In this document: positions 26,271 to 35,258 of the stretch, piece by piece
How positions within the stretch are numbered: the first letter of the stretch is position 1
Layout: the number at the start of each line of letters is the position of its first letter
Assembly: GCA_016934975.1 (NCBI GenBank)
Contig: JAFGRV010000427.1
Span: 1 to 46,955 of the forward strand
Source of the DNA: Spirochaetales bacterium
GTDB lineage: Bacteria; Spirochaetota; Spirochaetia; SZUA-6; JAFGRV01
Length of the DNA stretch: 46,955 nt
Direction: 5' to 3'
Program-made: the position numbers and the translations under genes
The notes under the pieces: model-generated
What the model saw: the letters and a program-made list of their open reading frames with translations, nothing else
The model's database searches: none
What the model was told of the DNA's origin: nothing

Positions 26271-26711
26271 TTGGACCAGATATTTGATAGATTAACTAAT
26301 CTTTTTCGTACATTATTCACAGAAGACCCATTTGATTCCGATGCTTATAAGGAGACTCGGAACAGATATTATGATCCTGATTTACAGGATGCCTGGGATG
26401 AACTGGATGATTTTCTTAATGAAGGAAAATCGGATAGTAGTACATCATATAAACAGAAGAAAACAGATACTCATTATATTGATCCTGCTTTGGAGGCATT
26501 AAAAAAGGATTATGCGAATCTCGAAGTAGAATTCCAGGCCCCCTTTTCGGAAGTTAAAAAATCTTATAAAAAATTACTGACAAAGTATCATCCGGACAGA
26601 TTTGCAAATAATCCCAAAAAATTGAAGATTGCAACAGAAATCTCAAAGAAGATTAATCAATCGTTTCAATTAATAAGGGATTATGAAAAGAAAAGGGGAA
26701 ATACAAAATGA
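26271..26711 (+). CDS. small J-domain (DnaJ-like) protein
   Basis: 146 aa. The C-terminal half is a J domain: 'LEVEFQAPFSEVKKSYKKLLTKYHPDRF' with the HPD tripeptide (about 112) that stimulates DnaK ATPase. A helix 'EISKKINQSFQLIRDYEK' follows. The N-terminal 80 residues are acidic and probably disordered. There is no Gly/Phe or zinc-finger region, so it is a type III J protein with an unknown client. The start is TTG at 26271, with AAAAGGA a proper distance upstream. Confidence 0.85.
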   Translation: MDQIFDRLTNLFRTLFTEDPFDSDAYKETRNRYYDPDLQDAWDELDDFLNEGKSDSSTSYKQKKTDTHYIDPALEALKKDYANLEVEFQAPFSEVKKSYKKLLTKYHPDRFANNPKKLKIATEISKKINQSFQLIRDYEKKRGNTK

Positions 26712-26788
26712 ATTATAAAGCATAAACGGTTTTTTTTTTAAAAAAAGACCTGATTTTTAATGAAAGGGTGTTATATTTAGAAACAAGT

Positions 26789-27895
26789 ATGGAAACCATG
26801 TATATACCTTTAAGTTCAATTTTTATAGCATTTATTATCAGCTTTTTAGTGATACCGCTTATAATAAGAGTATCCCACAAATTCAGGTGGTATGATAAAC
26901 ATGATAATAGAAAGATACACACAGGTCTTATTCCGAGGCTCGGAGGCGTGGGAATATTCAGCTCGCTGATTATCACCTGCGTTCTTGTTTCACTCATCGC
27001 TTTTTTAAATTCCGGAAAGACTCTCGACTACCTTATAGACCCTCGTTACCTTTTTCTTTTAGTTGGTGTTGTCATTATTCATATACTCGGACTTATTGAT
27101 GATTTTAGAAGTCAGAAACCGCTTATAAAACTTTTTTTTCAGATCATCGCGGCAAGCTGTGTCGTCTTCGGTGGGTTTGTTTTTAAAGAAATACCGATAC
27201 CATATATAGGTACTCTCTCTTTGGGAGTGCTCGGCTATCCTATTTCGATACTCTGGATCATCGCGATTACGAATGCCATAAATCTCGTCGATGGAATGGA
27301 TGGTCTCGCGGGGGGTATAACTGCTTTTGCTTCGATATCCATGGGAATTATATCACTCATTCAGGGACAGGCAATCACGGCTATTATCGCTTTCTCCCTT
27401 TTCGGCTCATCCGCCGGATTTCTTATCTTTAATCTCCCGCCGGCAAAGATATTTATGGGTGATTCCGGCAGTCTGGTAATCGGTTTTATTCTGGCAGTTC
27501 TTCCTTTAATGGGGATTTCAGCTGCCGCTTCTTTTGCAACTGTGCTGGTGCCGGTAACACTTCTTCTTATACCAATTGTGGATACTATCGCAGCCATTGT
27601 CCGCAGACTCAGAGAGGGAAGGACTATTCTCTCTCCGGACAGGGAACATATACATCACAAACTCCTTGAGATGGGCTTGAGTGAAAAAAAGATAATCGCC
27701 CTTATTTATAGTGTGTGTTTTTACTTAAGTATTATTGCAGTCACCTCCGTGGTGATGCCAAAGGAATCAAATGTGTATCTTATCCTGATTGTCTGGATAG
27801 GGATAATGATGGGTTACGGTTTTATACACTACCTGAACACAAGGAAAAAAGTGGTCCGGGTTATCGAAAAAGCTCAAAAGAAGAATTCTGCGTAA
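26789..27895 (+). CDS. undecaprenyl-phosphate sugar-1-phosphate transferase (WecA/MraY family)
   Basis: About 368 aa polytopic membrane enzyme. It moves a sugar-1-phosphate (commonly GlcNAc-1-P) from UDP-sugar to undecaprenyl phosphate, starting surface-glycan synthesis. Motifs are 'HDNRKIHTGLIPRLGG', 'LGLIDDFRSQKPLIKL' (Mg-binding DD), 'NAINLVDGMDGLAGG', 'KIFMGDSGSLVIGF' and 'DREHIHHKLLEMGLS' (His motif). These fit WecA/TagO-like rather than MraY. The start is unclear: a GTG at 26768 (track), ATG 26789 or ATG 26798; none has a clean SD. No glycosyltransferase cluster is attached here. Confidence 0.88.
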   Translation: METMYIPLSSIFIAFIISFLVIPLIIRVSHKFRWYDKHDNRKIHTGLIPRLGGVGIFSSLIITCVLVSLIAFLNSGKTLDYLIDPRYLFLLVGVVIIHILGLIDDFRSQKPLIKLFFQIIAASCVVFGGFVFKEIPIPYIGTLSLGVLGYPISILWIIAITNAINLVDGMDGLAGGITAFASISMGIISLIQGQAITAIIAFSLFGSSAGFLIFNLPPAKIFMGDSGSLVIGFILAVLPLMGISAAASFATVLVPVTLLLIPIVDTIAAIVRRLREGRTILSPDREHIHHKLLEMGLSEKKIIALIYSVCFYLSIIAVTSVVMPKESNVYLILIVWIGIMMGYGFIHYLNTRKKVVRVIEKAQKKNSA

Positions 27896-27928
27896 TTTTG
27901 CAAGAAGAGTTGCTTCAGGAAGAGTTCT

Positions 27929-29272
27929 TTATACTAACCGGAACTCTTTCAGTTTGCGATGAAGTGTTTTTCTCCCGATCCCGAGAAGCTCGGCTGTTTT
28001 GGTTTTATTCCCTTTCTGAAAATGTAACGTATTCCGGATTATTTCTTTTTCCGCCTCCTCAAGGGTAATTCCCATTGAAAGTTTAATGTAGTTATCAGAA
28101 TCAGCTTGAATGTATGAAGGCAGATCGCCGATTGAAATGAAATTCCTTTTACACATAACCACTGAACTCTCAATACAGTTTCTTAGTTCCCGTACATTCC
28201 CAGGCCAGGAGTAATTATAGAGATTGTTTTTTGCTTTTGGATTTATCCCTTCGATGTTTTTTCCATTTTCTTTGGCAAATTCCTTAATAAACGCTGCGAT
28301 AAGAAGGGAAATATCCTCTTTTCTCTCACGAAGAGGAGGTATATTCACATTTACAACATTAAGCCGGTAGTATAAATCTTCTCTGAAATTTCCATTCCTG
28401 ATTTCTTCCATGAGATCTTTATTTGTTGCGGAAATAAGGCGGATATCAACTTTTAGTGTTTCCTCACCGCCTACGCGTTCAAAGCTTTTTTCCTGGAGTA
28501 CCCGCAGGATTTTTATCTGGATATTCTGATTTATCTCACCGATTTCGTCGAGGAAAATCGTTCCACCGTCGGCAAGTTCGAACCGGCCTTTCTTTGTTCC
28601 GATTGCTCCGGTAAAGGATCCCCGTTCATGACCAAAAAGTTCGCTTTCCAGAAGGGTTTCTGATAAGGCGGCACAATGTACTTTGATAAAAGGCTCATTC
28701 CTCCTGGGAGAATTATAATGAATTGCGTCTGCGATGAGTTCTTTCCCGACACCGCTTTCCCCGGTAATAAGAACCGATGCTTTGGTAGGTGCAACCTGAT
28801 TCACTACCTGGTATATTTTTTTCATTTGAGCGCTTTTCCCGATAATAGAGGGAAATTGTTTCTTTTTTTCAAGTTCTTCCTGAAGGGCCCTGTGTTGGAG
28901 TACGAGTTCTCTGTTAGAGAGAGCTCTTTTTACAAGGAGGGAAAATCGATCAAGATTTATCGGTTTCGTAAGAAAATCATACGCTCCATTGCGCATAGCT
29001 GTCACAGCGGATTCTATGGTTCCGTGACCGGTAAGAATGATGACGGGAATCGTTGGATATTCCGCAACAACCATTGTGAGAAGTTTCTCCCCTGAAAGCT
29101 TGGGCATTTTAAGGTCGGCAATGACCAGATCTATATCTTTTGATTTTATTTGTTGATATGCATCGTCCCCATCTGCTGCCAAAAAAACATTATAACCGTC
29201 AAGTTGCAGGGTTTTCCCAAGTCCTTCACGGATATTCTTTTCATCGTCAACTACAAGTACATTGAATTTCAT
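27929..29272 (-). CDS. NtrC-family sigma54 response regulator
   Basis: 447 aa. The receiver domain (about 1-120) has Asp53 in 'DLVIADLKMP'. The AAA+ domain (about 140-370) has 'GESGVGKE' (171) and an L1 loop reading 'GSFTGA' (218) where GAFTGA is usual. A Fis-type helix-turn-helix ends the protein ('KGNKTKTAELLGIGRKTLHRKL', about 420). It should activate sigma54 promoters when phosphorylated by the kinase encoded just upstream, whose gene it overlaps by 4 nt. It is the last gene of the murG-cvpA-holB-kinase operon. GSFTGA is a tolerated natural variant, so function is not excluded. Confidence 0.93.
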   Translation of the reverse strand: MKFNVLVVDDEKNIREGLGKTLQLDGYNVFLAADGDDAYQQIKSKDIDLVIADLKMPKLSGEKLLTMVVAEYPTIPVIILTGHGTIESAVTAMRNGAYDFLTKPINLDRFSLLVKRALSNRELVLQHRALQEELEKKKQFPSIIGKSAQMKKIYQVVNQVAPTKASVLITGESGVGKELIADAIHYNSPRRNEPFIKVHCAALSETLLESELFGHERGSFTGAIGTKKGRFELADGGTIFLDEIGEINQNIQIKILRVLQEKSFERVGGEETLKVDIRLISATNKDLMEEIRNGNFREDLYYRLNVVNVNIPPLRERKEDISLLIAAFIKEFAKENGKNIEGINPKAKNNLYNYSWPGNVRELRNCIESSVVMCKRNFISIGDLPSYIQADSDNYIKLSMGITLEEAEKEIIRNTLHFQKGNKTKTAELLGIGRKTLHRKLKEFRLV

Positions 29273-30438
29273 TCCGTACTCCTTTTCTCTGAAAATTCAA
29301 GCAGCTTTCTGATCTTTTGGGGGACCGGGAAATAAAGGATAAAGCTTGTTCCCATGCCTTCTTTTGATTTTACTGAAATTTCACCCATATGATCTTTTAT
29401 TATTTTAAAGACAAGGGTTAAACCAAGTCCTGATCCGAAATCCTTTGTTGTAAAATAAGGTTCGAAGATTTTATCCTTTATCTCTTCCGGGATTCCGGTT
29501 CCATTATCTGTTATTTCAAGGAACACTCTTTCATCTTCCATTCCTGTTTTTATGATCAGTATCCCGCCGTCGGGCATCGAAGACATGGCGTTTTGAATTA
29601 CGTTTAGAAGTGCCTGTTTGATGTATTTTTCATCCATCTCGATAAAAGGAATTTTCCCGAGTTCCACCTGAAGCTCAATATGGGCTTCATCAAGTTCGTA
29701 TTTAAGAAAATGCAATAATTCCGTTATGAGAACATTAAGATCCTTTATCTCCGGCTTTGAATCCATGGGGCGTACGGCAAAAAGAAAATCAAGAACGACT
29801 CTGTTTAACCGGGTGACTTCTTCATTTATTACGTTCAAAGCATCTTTAATCTCTACTGTTTCTATCATTTCCTTTTCTTTGATTTGTTTTTGTATAAGTT
29901 GTATGTGAATCCCTATTGAACCCAATGGATTTTTAATTTCATGGGCAACCCCCGCGGTGAGGGTGGTGAGAGCCGCAAGGCTTTCTGCTCTTCGCAGCCT
30001 GACCTCTTTCGTTCTCTTTTCCGTTACATCCTCGATATGAATCAGATTTCCCTGAACCTTTTTATCTCTCACAAGGGGCATAAGACTGCATGCAATTGTA
30101 CGTACATGTCCATTCCCTACTGTAATCTCATGATCCGATATTTTTTCCTGTTTCATGAGGGAATCGAATAAGAAAAATGAAATTTCCTGATCGGTTATAA
30201 CTTCCCATACTTCTTTATCCAGTATATTCCCATGTTTAAAAGGAAAGAGGCGTTTGGATGCTTTATTAGCGAGGAGAATCTTATGATCCTTATTTGTAAC
30301 GATAAGACCGTGTTCAAGAGAATAGAGTACTGTTTCAAGCAATTCATTTTCTCCCGATATGTTCGAGAGAATCTCTTTTATCTGATGAGTATCGAGTTTG
30401 TCTAATTTTTCAAGCGCTTTTTTAACAAAATTTTTCAT
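29269..30438 (-). CDS. soluble NtrB-like PAS sensor histidine kinase
   Basis: 389 aa, no membrane segment. A PAS domain (about 35-135: 'LEHGLIVTNKDHKILLANKAS') is followed by a HisKA domain with His166 in 'TAGVAHEIKNPLGSIGIHIQL', then a HATPase with 'LNVIQNAMSSMPDGG' (N box), 'ITDNGTGIPEEIKDKIFEPYFTTK' (G1/F) and 'GSGLGLTLV' (G2). It is the cognate kinase of the NtrC-type regulator that overlaps its end. It overlaps holB by 4 nt. The signal must be cytoplasmic. Confidence 0.92.
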   Translation of the reverse strand: MKNFVKKALEKLDKLDTHQIKEILSNISGENELLETVLYSLEHGLIVTNKDHKILLANKASKRLFPFKHGNILDKEVWEVITDQEISFFLFDSLMKQEKISDHEITVGNGHVRTIACSLMPLVRDKKVQGNLIHIEDVTEKRTKEVRLRRAESLAALTTLTAGVAHEIKNPLGSIGIHIQLIQKQIKEKEMIETVEIKDALNVINEEVTRLNRVVLDFLFAVRPMDSKPEIKDLNVLITELLHFLKYELDEAHIELQVELGKIPFIEMDEKYIKQALLNVIQNAMSSMPDGGILIIKTGMEDERVFLEITDNGTGIPEEIKDKIFEPYFTTKDFGSGLGLTLVFKIIKDHMGEISVKSKEGMGTSFILYFPVPQKIRKLLEFSEKRSTE

Positions 30439-31631
30439 ACGAGTGCTTTCATTTTATAAAAAAGACTTTCAATAACATTTTTAGGATTCAGGTTTAATAA
30501 TTCATATTCACGGACAGAATCCCTCAAAATATTACCCCAGCGTTCTATCTGTTCAAAGCCAAGATGTTCAAAATATACTTTATGTAATACCTTCTGAAAA
30601 ACATGAGTGAGTTCCTCTGCAAAACTAATTAAGGCTGTTTTTTCCTGTCCCATGGCGAAAAGTTCCGACATTTCTTCGAGGATATCCGTTCCGTGAGTAT
30701 CCTCTGAAAGAACGAGTTCAATGTATTTATGTGCAAGAGATTTAAGGATCATCGGATTCATATTCTGCCAGGACATAAAGTATTCCCGCAGGGATTCAAA
30801 ATCATCGGTTTCATCTTTAAAAATCTTTTTAAGAATCTTTTTAATTTCTTCCCGTGATCGTTCTGCAAAATGATAAGGACGAAGGCGTGAAAGAATCGTT
30901 TGAATAATAGCACCTCGCCGCGTCGTGAGGAGTATGATAAATACATTTTTAGGTGGTTCCTCAAGTAATTTAAGAAGTGAATTCCGGGAAGAATCAAGCA
31001 TCTTATCCGCTTGTTCAATAATAATGATCTTGTTTTTTTGTGAGGTTGATAAATGAACCCAGTATATTGCTTTACGTATATGATCAATGGGAATATTATT
31101 TGTTTTTACATCAACCGATATTTTCTGGCATAAGAGGACAATTTCCTTCAATTTTTTATGGGGAAAATCAAGGGTAAAATCCTTCTTTTCTGCAAGAATA
31201 TCAAGGAATTCCTCTATTTCCTGGATTGATGATCGTACGCGTTTTATTTTTGTATTCTCTTCGCCCCAGAGCACCGGATCAAATCGTTTAAGCAGCTTTC
31301 TTACGGCACGAAGGAAAAGAAATCTGGTGGATATGGTTTTTGTTTGCTCAAATACATGGGCAGATGCTGATATTTCCACACTAAAATCCCTGAAACCGAG
31401 AAGAAGAAGACTCGGGTGTAAAAGAAGCCGATGCATCTTGCACGAATGACATGGACACGACCACCCTGCGTCTCTTTCACAACAAAGAACCCGTGCCGTT
31501 TCCAGGGCGGCAGAGAGTTTTCCCGTGTGAGGTTGTCCATAGAAGAGAATAGCAGGTGGGAGCCTTCCTGTTTTGATTTCAGAGACAAGAGTAGTGATTG
31601 TCTTTTTTTGACCGATAATATTATCAAACAT
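30435..31631 (-). CDS. holB: DNA polymerase III delta-prime subunit-like clamp-loader ATPase
   Basis: 398 aa, in the family range. It begins 'MFDNIIGQKKTITTLVSEIKTGRLPPAILFYGQPHTGKLSAALETAR'. The four-Cys zinc module 'CCERDAGWSCPCHSC' follows, and 'IIIIEQADKMLDSSRNSLLKLLEEPPKNVFIILLTT' is the delta-prime/DnaX sensor region. The P-loop is GQPHTGK, and the SRC motif position reads 'ILSRLRPYHF', which lacks the Cys of SRC. An insert with many charged residues (about 110-160) is unusual. It sits in the murG-cvpA operon, 4 nt overlapping the kinase. Confidence 0.85.
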   Translation of the reverse strand: MFDNIIGQKKTITTLVSEIKTGRLPPAILFYGQPHTGKLSAALETARVLCCERDAGWSCPCHSCKMHRLLLHPSLLLLGFRDFSVEISASAHVFEQTKTISTRFLFLRAVRKLLKRFDPVLWGEENTKIKRVRSSIQEIEEFLDILAEKKDFTLDFPHKKLKEIVLLCQKISVDVKTNNIPIDHIRKAIYWVHLSTSQKNKIIIIEQADKMLDSSRNSLLKLLEEPPKNVFIILLTTRRGAIIQTILSRLRPYHFAERSREEIKKILKKIFKDETDDFESLREYFMSWQNMNPMILKSLAHKYIELVLSEDTHGTDILEEMSELFAMGQEKTALISFAEELTHVFQKVLHKVYFEHLGFEQIERWGNILRDSVREYELLNLNPKNVIESLFYKMKALV

Positions 31632-31654
31632 AATGTATAAACTTGTCTGTTTCC

Positions 31655-32122
31655 TTAACCTTGGGTAACCTTTATTAAGAGCGGCTTAATTAATTGGGCA
31701 ATAAAACTGTCACTCAAGAGCTGCTCGACATTAATGAAAGGAAGCCATGTAAGCCAGGATAGAAGAAAAATGAAAACGGCGATCACAAGAAAGGCTTCCA
31801 CGAGACCGAGTAAAAAACCAAGCGCTTTATCTAGTTTATCTAAGTTAAACTTTTCAAAAATGTTATGAATTACTCCCTCCAATATCTTGATTATAATATA
31901 AATAACGACAAAGCATCCCAAAAAAGCTACTATCTGACTCCACATCCCCAAACCGGTATTTTGTTCCAACAATTTCCCAATGGGGCCGGATAAAAAGATA
32001 GCCCCGGCAATACCGCCAATGAGTGCCGCCATGGAAAGAAACTCATCAACAAATCCTTTTAAAATACACCTTACGGTAATAATGATAGTAATTATGATTA
32101 TAATGATATCAAGTATAGACAC
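31655..32122 (-). CDS. cvpA: CvpA family membrane protein
   Basis: 155 aa from the GTG at 32122. The SD AAAGGAG lies 7 nt upstream, and CvpA proteins begin 'M...LDIIII'; the track's 32155 start adds 11 residues. Four hydrophobic segments are seen, with the family's 'GFVDEFLSMAALIGGIAGAIF' and 'LDKALGFLLGLVEAFLVIAV'. CvpA proteins are linked to cell-envelope stress tolerance; the mechanism is not settled. It lies between murG and holB in one operon. Confidence 0.85.
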   Translation of the reverse strand: MSILDIIIIIITIIITVRCILKGFVDEFLSMAALIGGIAGAIFLSGPIGKLLEQNTGLGMWSQIVAFLGCFVVIYIIIKILEGVIHNIFEKFNLDKLDKALGFLLGLVEAFLVIAVFIFLLSWLTWLPFINVEQLLSDSFIAQLIKPLLIKVTQG

Positions 32123-32199
32123 AATCGTACTCCTTTGCCCGTTGCTAAAATTCACTTTTAAAAAATAATAAAACTTTTTTGTTTTAAGAAATTATCTTA

Positions 32200-33282
32200 T
32201 TAAACACAAAATTTAAGTAGTAACTCTATTATTGCGTTTAAAGCATTTACTTCCCCAATCGACCTGGCCTTTTCTTTCATCTGATCTCTTTGACCTTTAT
32301 TATCTAACAGATTCCTAATAGTTTCAAGAAGCTTTTCACTTAAGTGGGGACTCTCCTCCACCAAACATGAGATCCCCAGGGATTGAAACAGCCGGGCGTT
32401 TCGAATCTGATCGCCTCTTGAACTTGAAAGAGAGAGGGGAATAAGAATTGATGGTGTTTCTGCTGTTGCGCATTCCCATAGTGTATTTGCCCCCGCACGG
32501 CTTACAACGAGATCGGCTGCCGCGAGAATGTGGGGGAATTCCGAATCAAAAAATGGCACGGGAAAATAATTTTTTTTATCGGATTTTTGAAAATGTTTTT
32601 GCCCCATTTGGTGTACAACAAAACAAACTTTGGTGAGTTGATCCAGAATTTGTTCAATGGCTTTATTAATAGCGAGGGCCCCAAGACTTCCTCCGAGTAT
32701 AAGGAGGACTTTTTTTGAGTCCCCGCACCCGAGGATTTTCCTGCCTTCTGCGGAATCCCCTTTTACTATACTTAAACGGACCGGATTTCCCGTATAGATT
32801 ATCTTGTTTTGCATTTTACCTGAAAAAAAACAGGATGTCTCTTTATATGATATACAGATTTTTTTCACAAAAAATGCATTAATCTTTGTTGCTATTCCCG
32901 GATCGAGATCCGATTCGTGAGTAATGACAGGAATCCGCAATAGGAATCCTGCGATGACTACGGGAACACTGACATATCCCCCTTTGGAAAATATAACGTG
33001 CGGCTGCTCTCTTAATAAAATAATAAAAGCCGAAACAATACCCGCAATAACATTAAAAATATCGATGACATTACGGAGGGAGATATATCTTCTCATTTTT
33101 CCCGCGGGAATTTTATAAAACCGGATACCCCACTTCCTCATAAGGTCGTTTTCCATCCGTGAATAGGATCCGATCCAGAGTATCTTCCCCTCCCATCTTT
33201 TTTTTAATTCCTCTATAACAGCCAGACCGGGGAAAATATGTCCTCCGGTACCTCCTCCTGCGAACACAATAGATTTTTTCAT
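32200..33282 (-). CDS. murG: UDP-GlcNAc:undecaprenyl-pyrophosphoryl-MurNAc-pentapeptide transferase
   Basis: 360 aa. It makes lipid II at the inner face of the membrane in peptidoglycan synthesis. The start is 'MKKSIVFAGGGTGGHIFPG' (ATG 33282). The track adds eight residues from a GTG at 33306, which is possible but not needed. Motifs are GGGTGGH, 'VIFSKGGYVSVP' (about 100), 'ILGGSLGALAIN' (about 185), and the UDP-GlcNAc pocket 'VVSRAGANTLWECATAETPSILIPL' (about 265-290). It leads the murG-cvpA-holB-kinase-regulator operon. Confidence 0.95.
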   Translation of the reverse strand: MKKSIVFAGGGTGGHIFPGLAVIEELKKRWEGKILWIGSYSRMENDLMRKWGIRFYKIPAGKMRRYISLRNVIDIFNVIAGIVSAFIILLREQPHVIFSKGGYVSVPVVIAGFLLRIPVITHESDLDPGIATKINAFFVKKICISYKETSCFFSGKMQNKIIYTGNPVRLSIVKGDSAEGRKILGCGDSKKVLLILGGSLGALAINKAIEQILDQLTKVCFVVHQMGQKHFQKSDKKNYFPVPFFDSEFPHILAAADLVVSRAGANTLWECATAETPSILIPLSLSSSRGDQIRNARLFQSLGISCLVEESPHLSEKLLETIRNLLDNKGQRDQMKEKARSIGEVNALNAIIELLLKFCV

Positions 33283-33400
33283 GAATTTTTTCGTTCTCAT
33301 TCTCACGTCTTCATCCCGGGATTATATCTATAAATTTTTATCAGCGCATAATCTCATAAGGTAATGCCGGTTTATGCCCCTGGCTTTTCCTGTCAAAAGA

Positions 33401-33441
33401 AAGCCGCCGCTGTTCTGTGAACGGACTTTGCAGGCAGGCTT
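33401..33441 (+). ncRNA. structured repeat element, copy B (candidate leader RNA)
   Basis: On the plus strand: outer stem AAGCCGCC with GGC(A)GGCTT, a lone G, an inner stem CTGTTC/GAACGG with loop TGT, and internal loop ACTTTGCA. It is followed directly by TTACTTTTATTTT, which gives it the look of an intrinsic terminator or expression platform. It is about 65 nt upstream of the secreted-protein gene (33506), in sense. Compared with copy A, an A-T pair has become G-C in the outer stem, which supports RNA pairing. Confidence 0.5.
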
Positions 33442-33505
33442 TTACTTTTATTTTATCATATTACACTTGATAAATTGTAGTTATTGATTTATTTTGTACT
33501 ATACC

Positions 33506-34285
33506 ATGAGAATAATAATTTTTTCAATGCTTATATTTTTAATTCTTGTAAATGTGCATGGCCAGGGAACTTCATTTGGCGATTTATTCGGATTAAATGA
33601 AAAAGATTATAACACCCTTTATGAGGATAGTGAAATTTCCAGGGTCATCAGAAAGGATGAACTCCCTGTACTTATGCCGAATATTAAGTCTAAAATACGT
33701 ATTTTAGAAGAGATTAAAGAGATTGATCCGACAATCGGTGTTGAAATAATTTTCCATTATACAAAGACGAATAATCTTTCCGATGATACTCATAAAAATT
33801 TTGTCACTGTATATAATATCCTGCAATCAATAAGTACTCTTAAAGGGATTGAGTATTATTCTGCAAGTCGAAAGAGAATGCGGGTATTTTATAAAGATGC
33901 CTATGTCATCGAATCTGTGGACAATAAACAGAGAAAAGATGATCCTGTTTATGAGACTATTCCGGAACAAAGTGAACTTTTTTCTTATTTTAAAGATTCA
34001 TCCTTTGGAAATTATGTGGGTCATATTGAATATTTTTATGATAAAAACACATTTTTAATGGAAATTGAAAACAGTACACAGATATGGTATACATTTATTC
34101 CAATGGTCGATCCCGGGAATTTAAAAAGTTATATCATTGTCATTCCCATTGGGAATGAGATTTTCTTTTACGGATATTCATGTCTTCGTACAATTAATAT
34201 TTTTAATATGGCAGAAACGAGAATCGACTCATTTTATAACAGGATAAAAGCGCTCTATAACTGGTTTCAGCCGCGTTATAAATAA
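33506..34285 (+). CDS. secreted protein of unknown function
   Basis: 259 aa from ATG 33506; the track starts at a TTG four codons earlier. There is a signal peptide (MRIIIFSMLIFLILVNVHGQG) without lipobox. The mature protein is mixed alpha/beta, with 'LPVLMPNIKSKIRILEEIKEIDPTIGVEIIF' near residue 50 and a pattern of short strands afterwards ('YVGHIEYFYDKNTFLMEIENST'). I do not recognise it surely. It recalls the DUF6675-like periplasmic proteins of treponemes, or a LolA-like half-barrel. It is preceded by the structured element copy B and followed by the cNMP-domain gene. Confidence 0.6.
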   Translation: MRIIIFSMLIFLILVNVHGQGTSFGDLFGLNEKDYNTLYEDSEISRVIRKDELPVLMPNIKSKIRILEEIKEIDPTIGVEIIFHYTKTNNLSDDTHKNFVTVYNILQSISTLKGIEYYSASRKRMRVFYKDAYVIESVDNKQRKDDPVYETIPEQSELFSYFKDSSFGNYVGHIEYFYDKNTFLMEIENSTQIWYTFIPMVDPGNLKSYIIVIPIGNEIFFYGYSCLRTINIFNMAETRIDSFYNRIKALYNWFQPRYK

Positions 34286-34390
34286 AATTTTTAAGTATAA
34301 TCTTATTACGATTATATTTGATTTTTATCTATTGATGGACATAAATGCATTGCATAAATTTAAAAAAGATTTATACTAGGAACAAGATAT

Positions 34391-35227
34391 ATGAAAAATG
34401 ATTTTATTGGGCTTGAGCTTGGATCGATAGAGACACTAGACTCGAAAAATGTTATTTACCGCCGCGGTGATTCGGGGGATAATAAACCGATTTATTATAT
34501 CATGGCAGGATTGGTAAAAATTGAATATAAACTCCCCGGTGACATTCATTTTAAATATTATCTTCAGCCTAATACCCTCTTTGGAATAGAAGAAGCCATT
34601 GGTAAAATCGGAAGACTCTCCGATGCAACTGCCATGGAAACAACAAAACTGTACAGTTGGGCGCCGGACTTTTTTTTTCAGGCGACGGAAAGTTCCCATC
34701 GCCTTGCAATAACGTCAATCAGGAGTTTATCGCGGCTCCTCCGTATACTAAATTCCGAATATGGGGATCAGCTTGCACAATTAAAACAACACATTCACAT
34801 GCTGCCCGGAGAGAGCATGGATATTCCCGAATTGAACCTGAAAGATGATGAAACAGAGGAAATCACTAATCCACGGTTTAGAAAATTATTTATGGACAAA
34901 CAAATAATTATAAAAGAGGGTGAAATTCTTGACCAATTATTCTGGATTTTAAGGGGAGAGGTCTATATCGCTAAAAAAATGGAAAAAAAATACAAGGTAC
35001 TCGCTAAAGTGGGAAAAGGAGAACTCCTCGGTGAAATGAGTTTTTTTGATAAATCTCTGACCAGTGCCACAGTGATTGCTGCCGGGGAGGTCGAAGCCCT
35101 TGTTTTTTCACGACAGAATTTTAAAGAGATATTTTTTACTAATCCCAAATGGATAAAACAACTCTTATACTCCCTTTCAAAACGGGTTGTACAGATGGTG
35201 AGTAAACTCTCTAAGTCAACTCTTTGA
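34391..35227 (+). CDS. protein with two cyclic-nucleotide-binding-like domains
   Basis: 278 aa with two CAP_ED (cNMP-binding) folds and nothing else: about 20-110 ('YRRGDSGDNKPIYYIMAGLVKIEY') and about 155-270 ('IIIKEGEILDQLFWILRGEVYIAKK...GKGELLGEMSFFDKSLTSATV'). The phosphate-binding cassette of true cAMP binders ends in R-(S/T)-A. Here the second domain has 'LTSA' and the first 'LSDA', so the Arg is missing. It may bind another ligand or only mediate protein contacts. There is no helix-turn-helix. SD AGGAAC precedes the ATG. It is convergent with the PilZ gene (31-nt gap). Confidence 0.85.
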   Translation: MKNDFIGLELGSIETLDSKNVIYRRGDSGDNKPIYYIMAGLVKIEYKLPGDIHFKYYLQPNTLFGIEEAIGKIGRLSDATAMETTKLYSWAPDFFFQATESSHRLAITSIRSLSRLLRILNSEYGDQLAQLKQHIHMLPGESMDIPELNLKDDETEEITNPRFRKLFMDKQIIIKEGEILDQLFWILRGEVYIAKKMEKKYKVLAKVGKGELLGEMSFFDKSLTSATVIAAGEVEALVFSRQNFKEIFFTNPKWIKQLLYSLSKRVVQMVSKLSKSTL

Positions 35228-35258
35228 ATTTAGATAAAAATGAAAGAAACTCCTCTTC

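Noticed and set aside
27896-27928. GAAGAGTT short repeats between convergent genes
   Set aside because: Too short and imperfect; compatible with chance.
27715-28068. 117-aa plus ORF at the WecA-like/regulator junction
   Set aside because: Frame-shifted over the end of one gene and antisense to the HTH of the next; no features.
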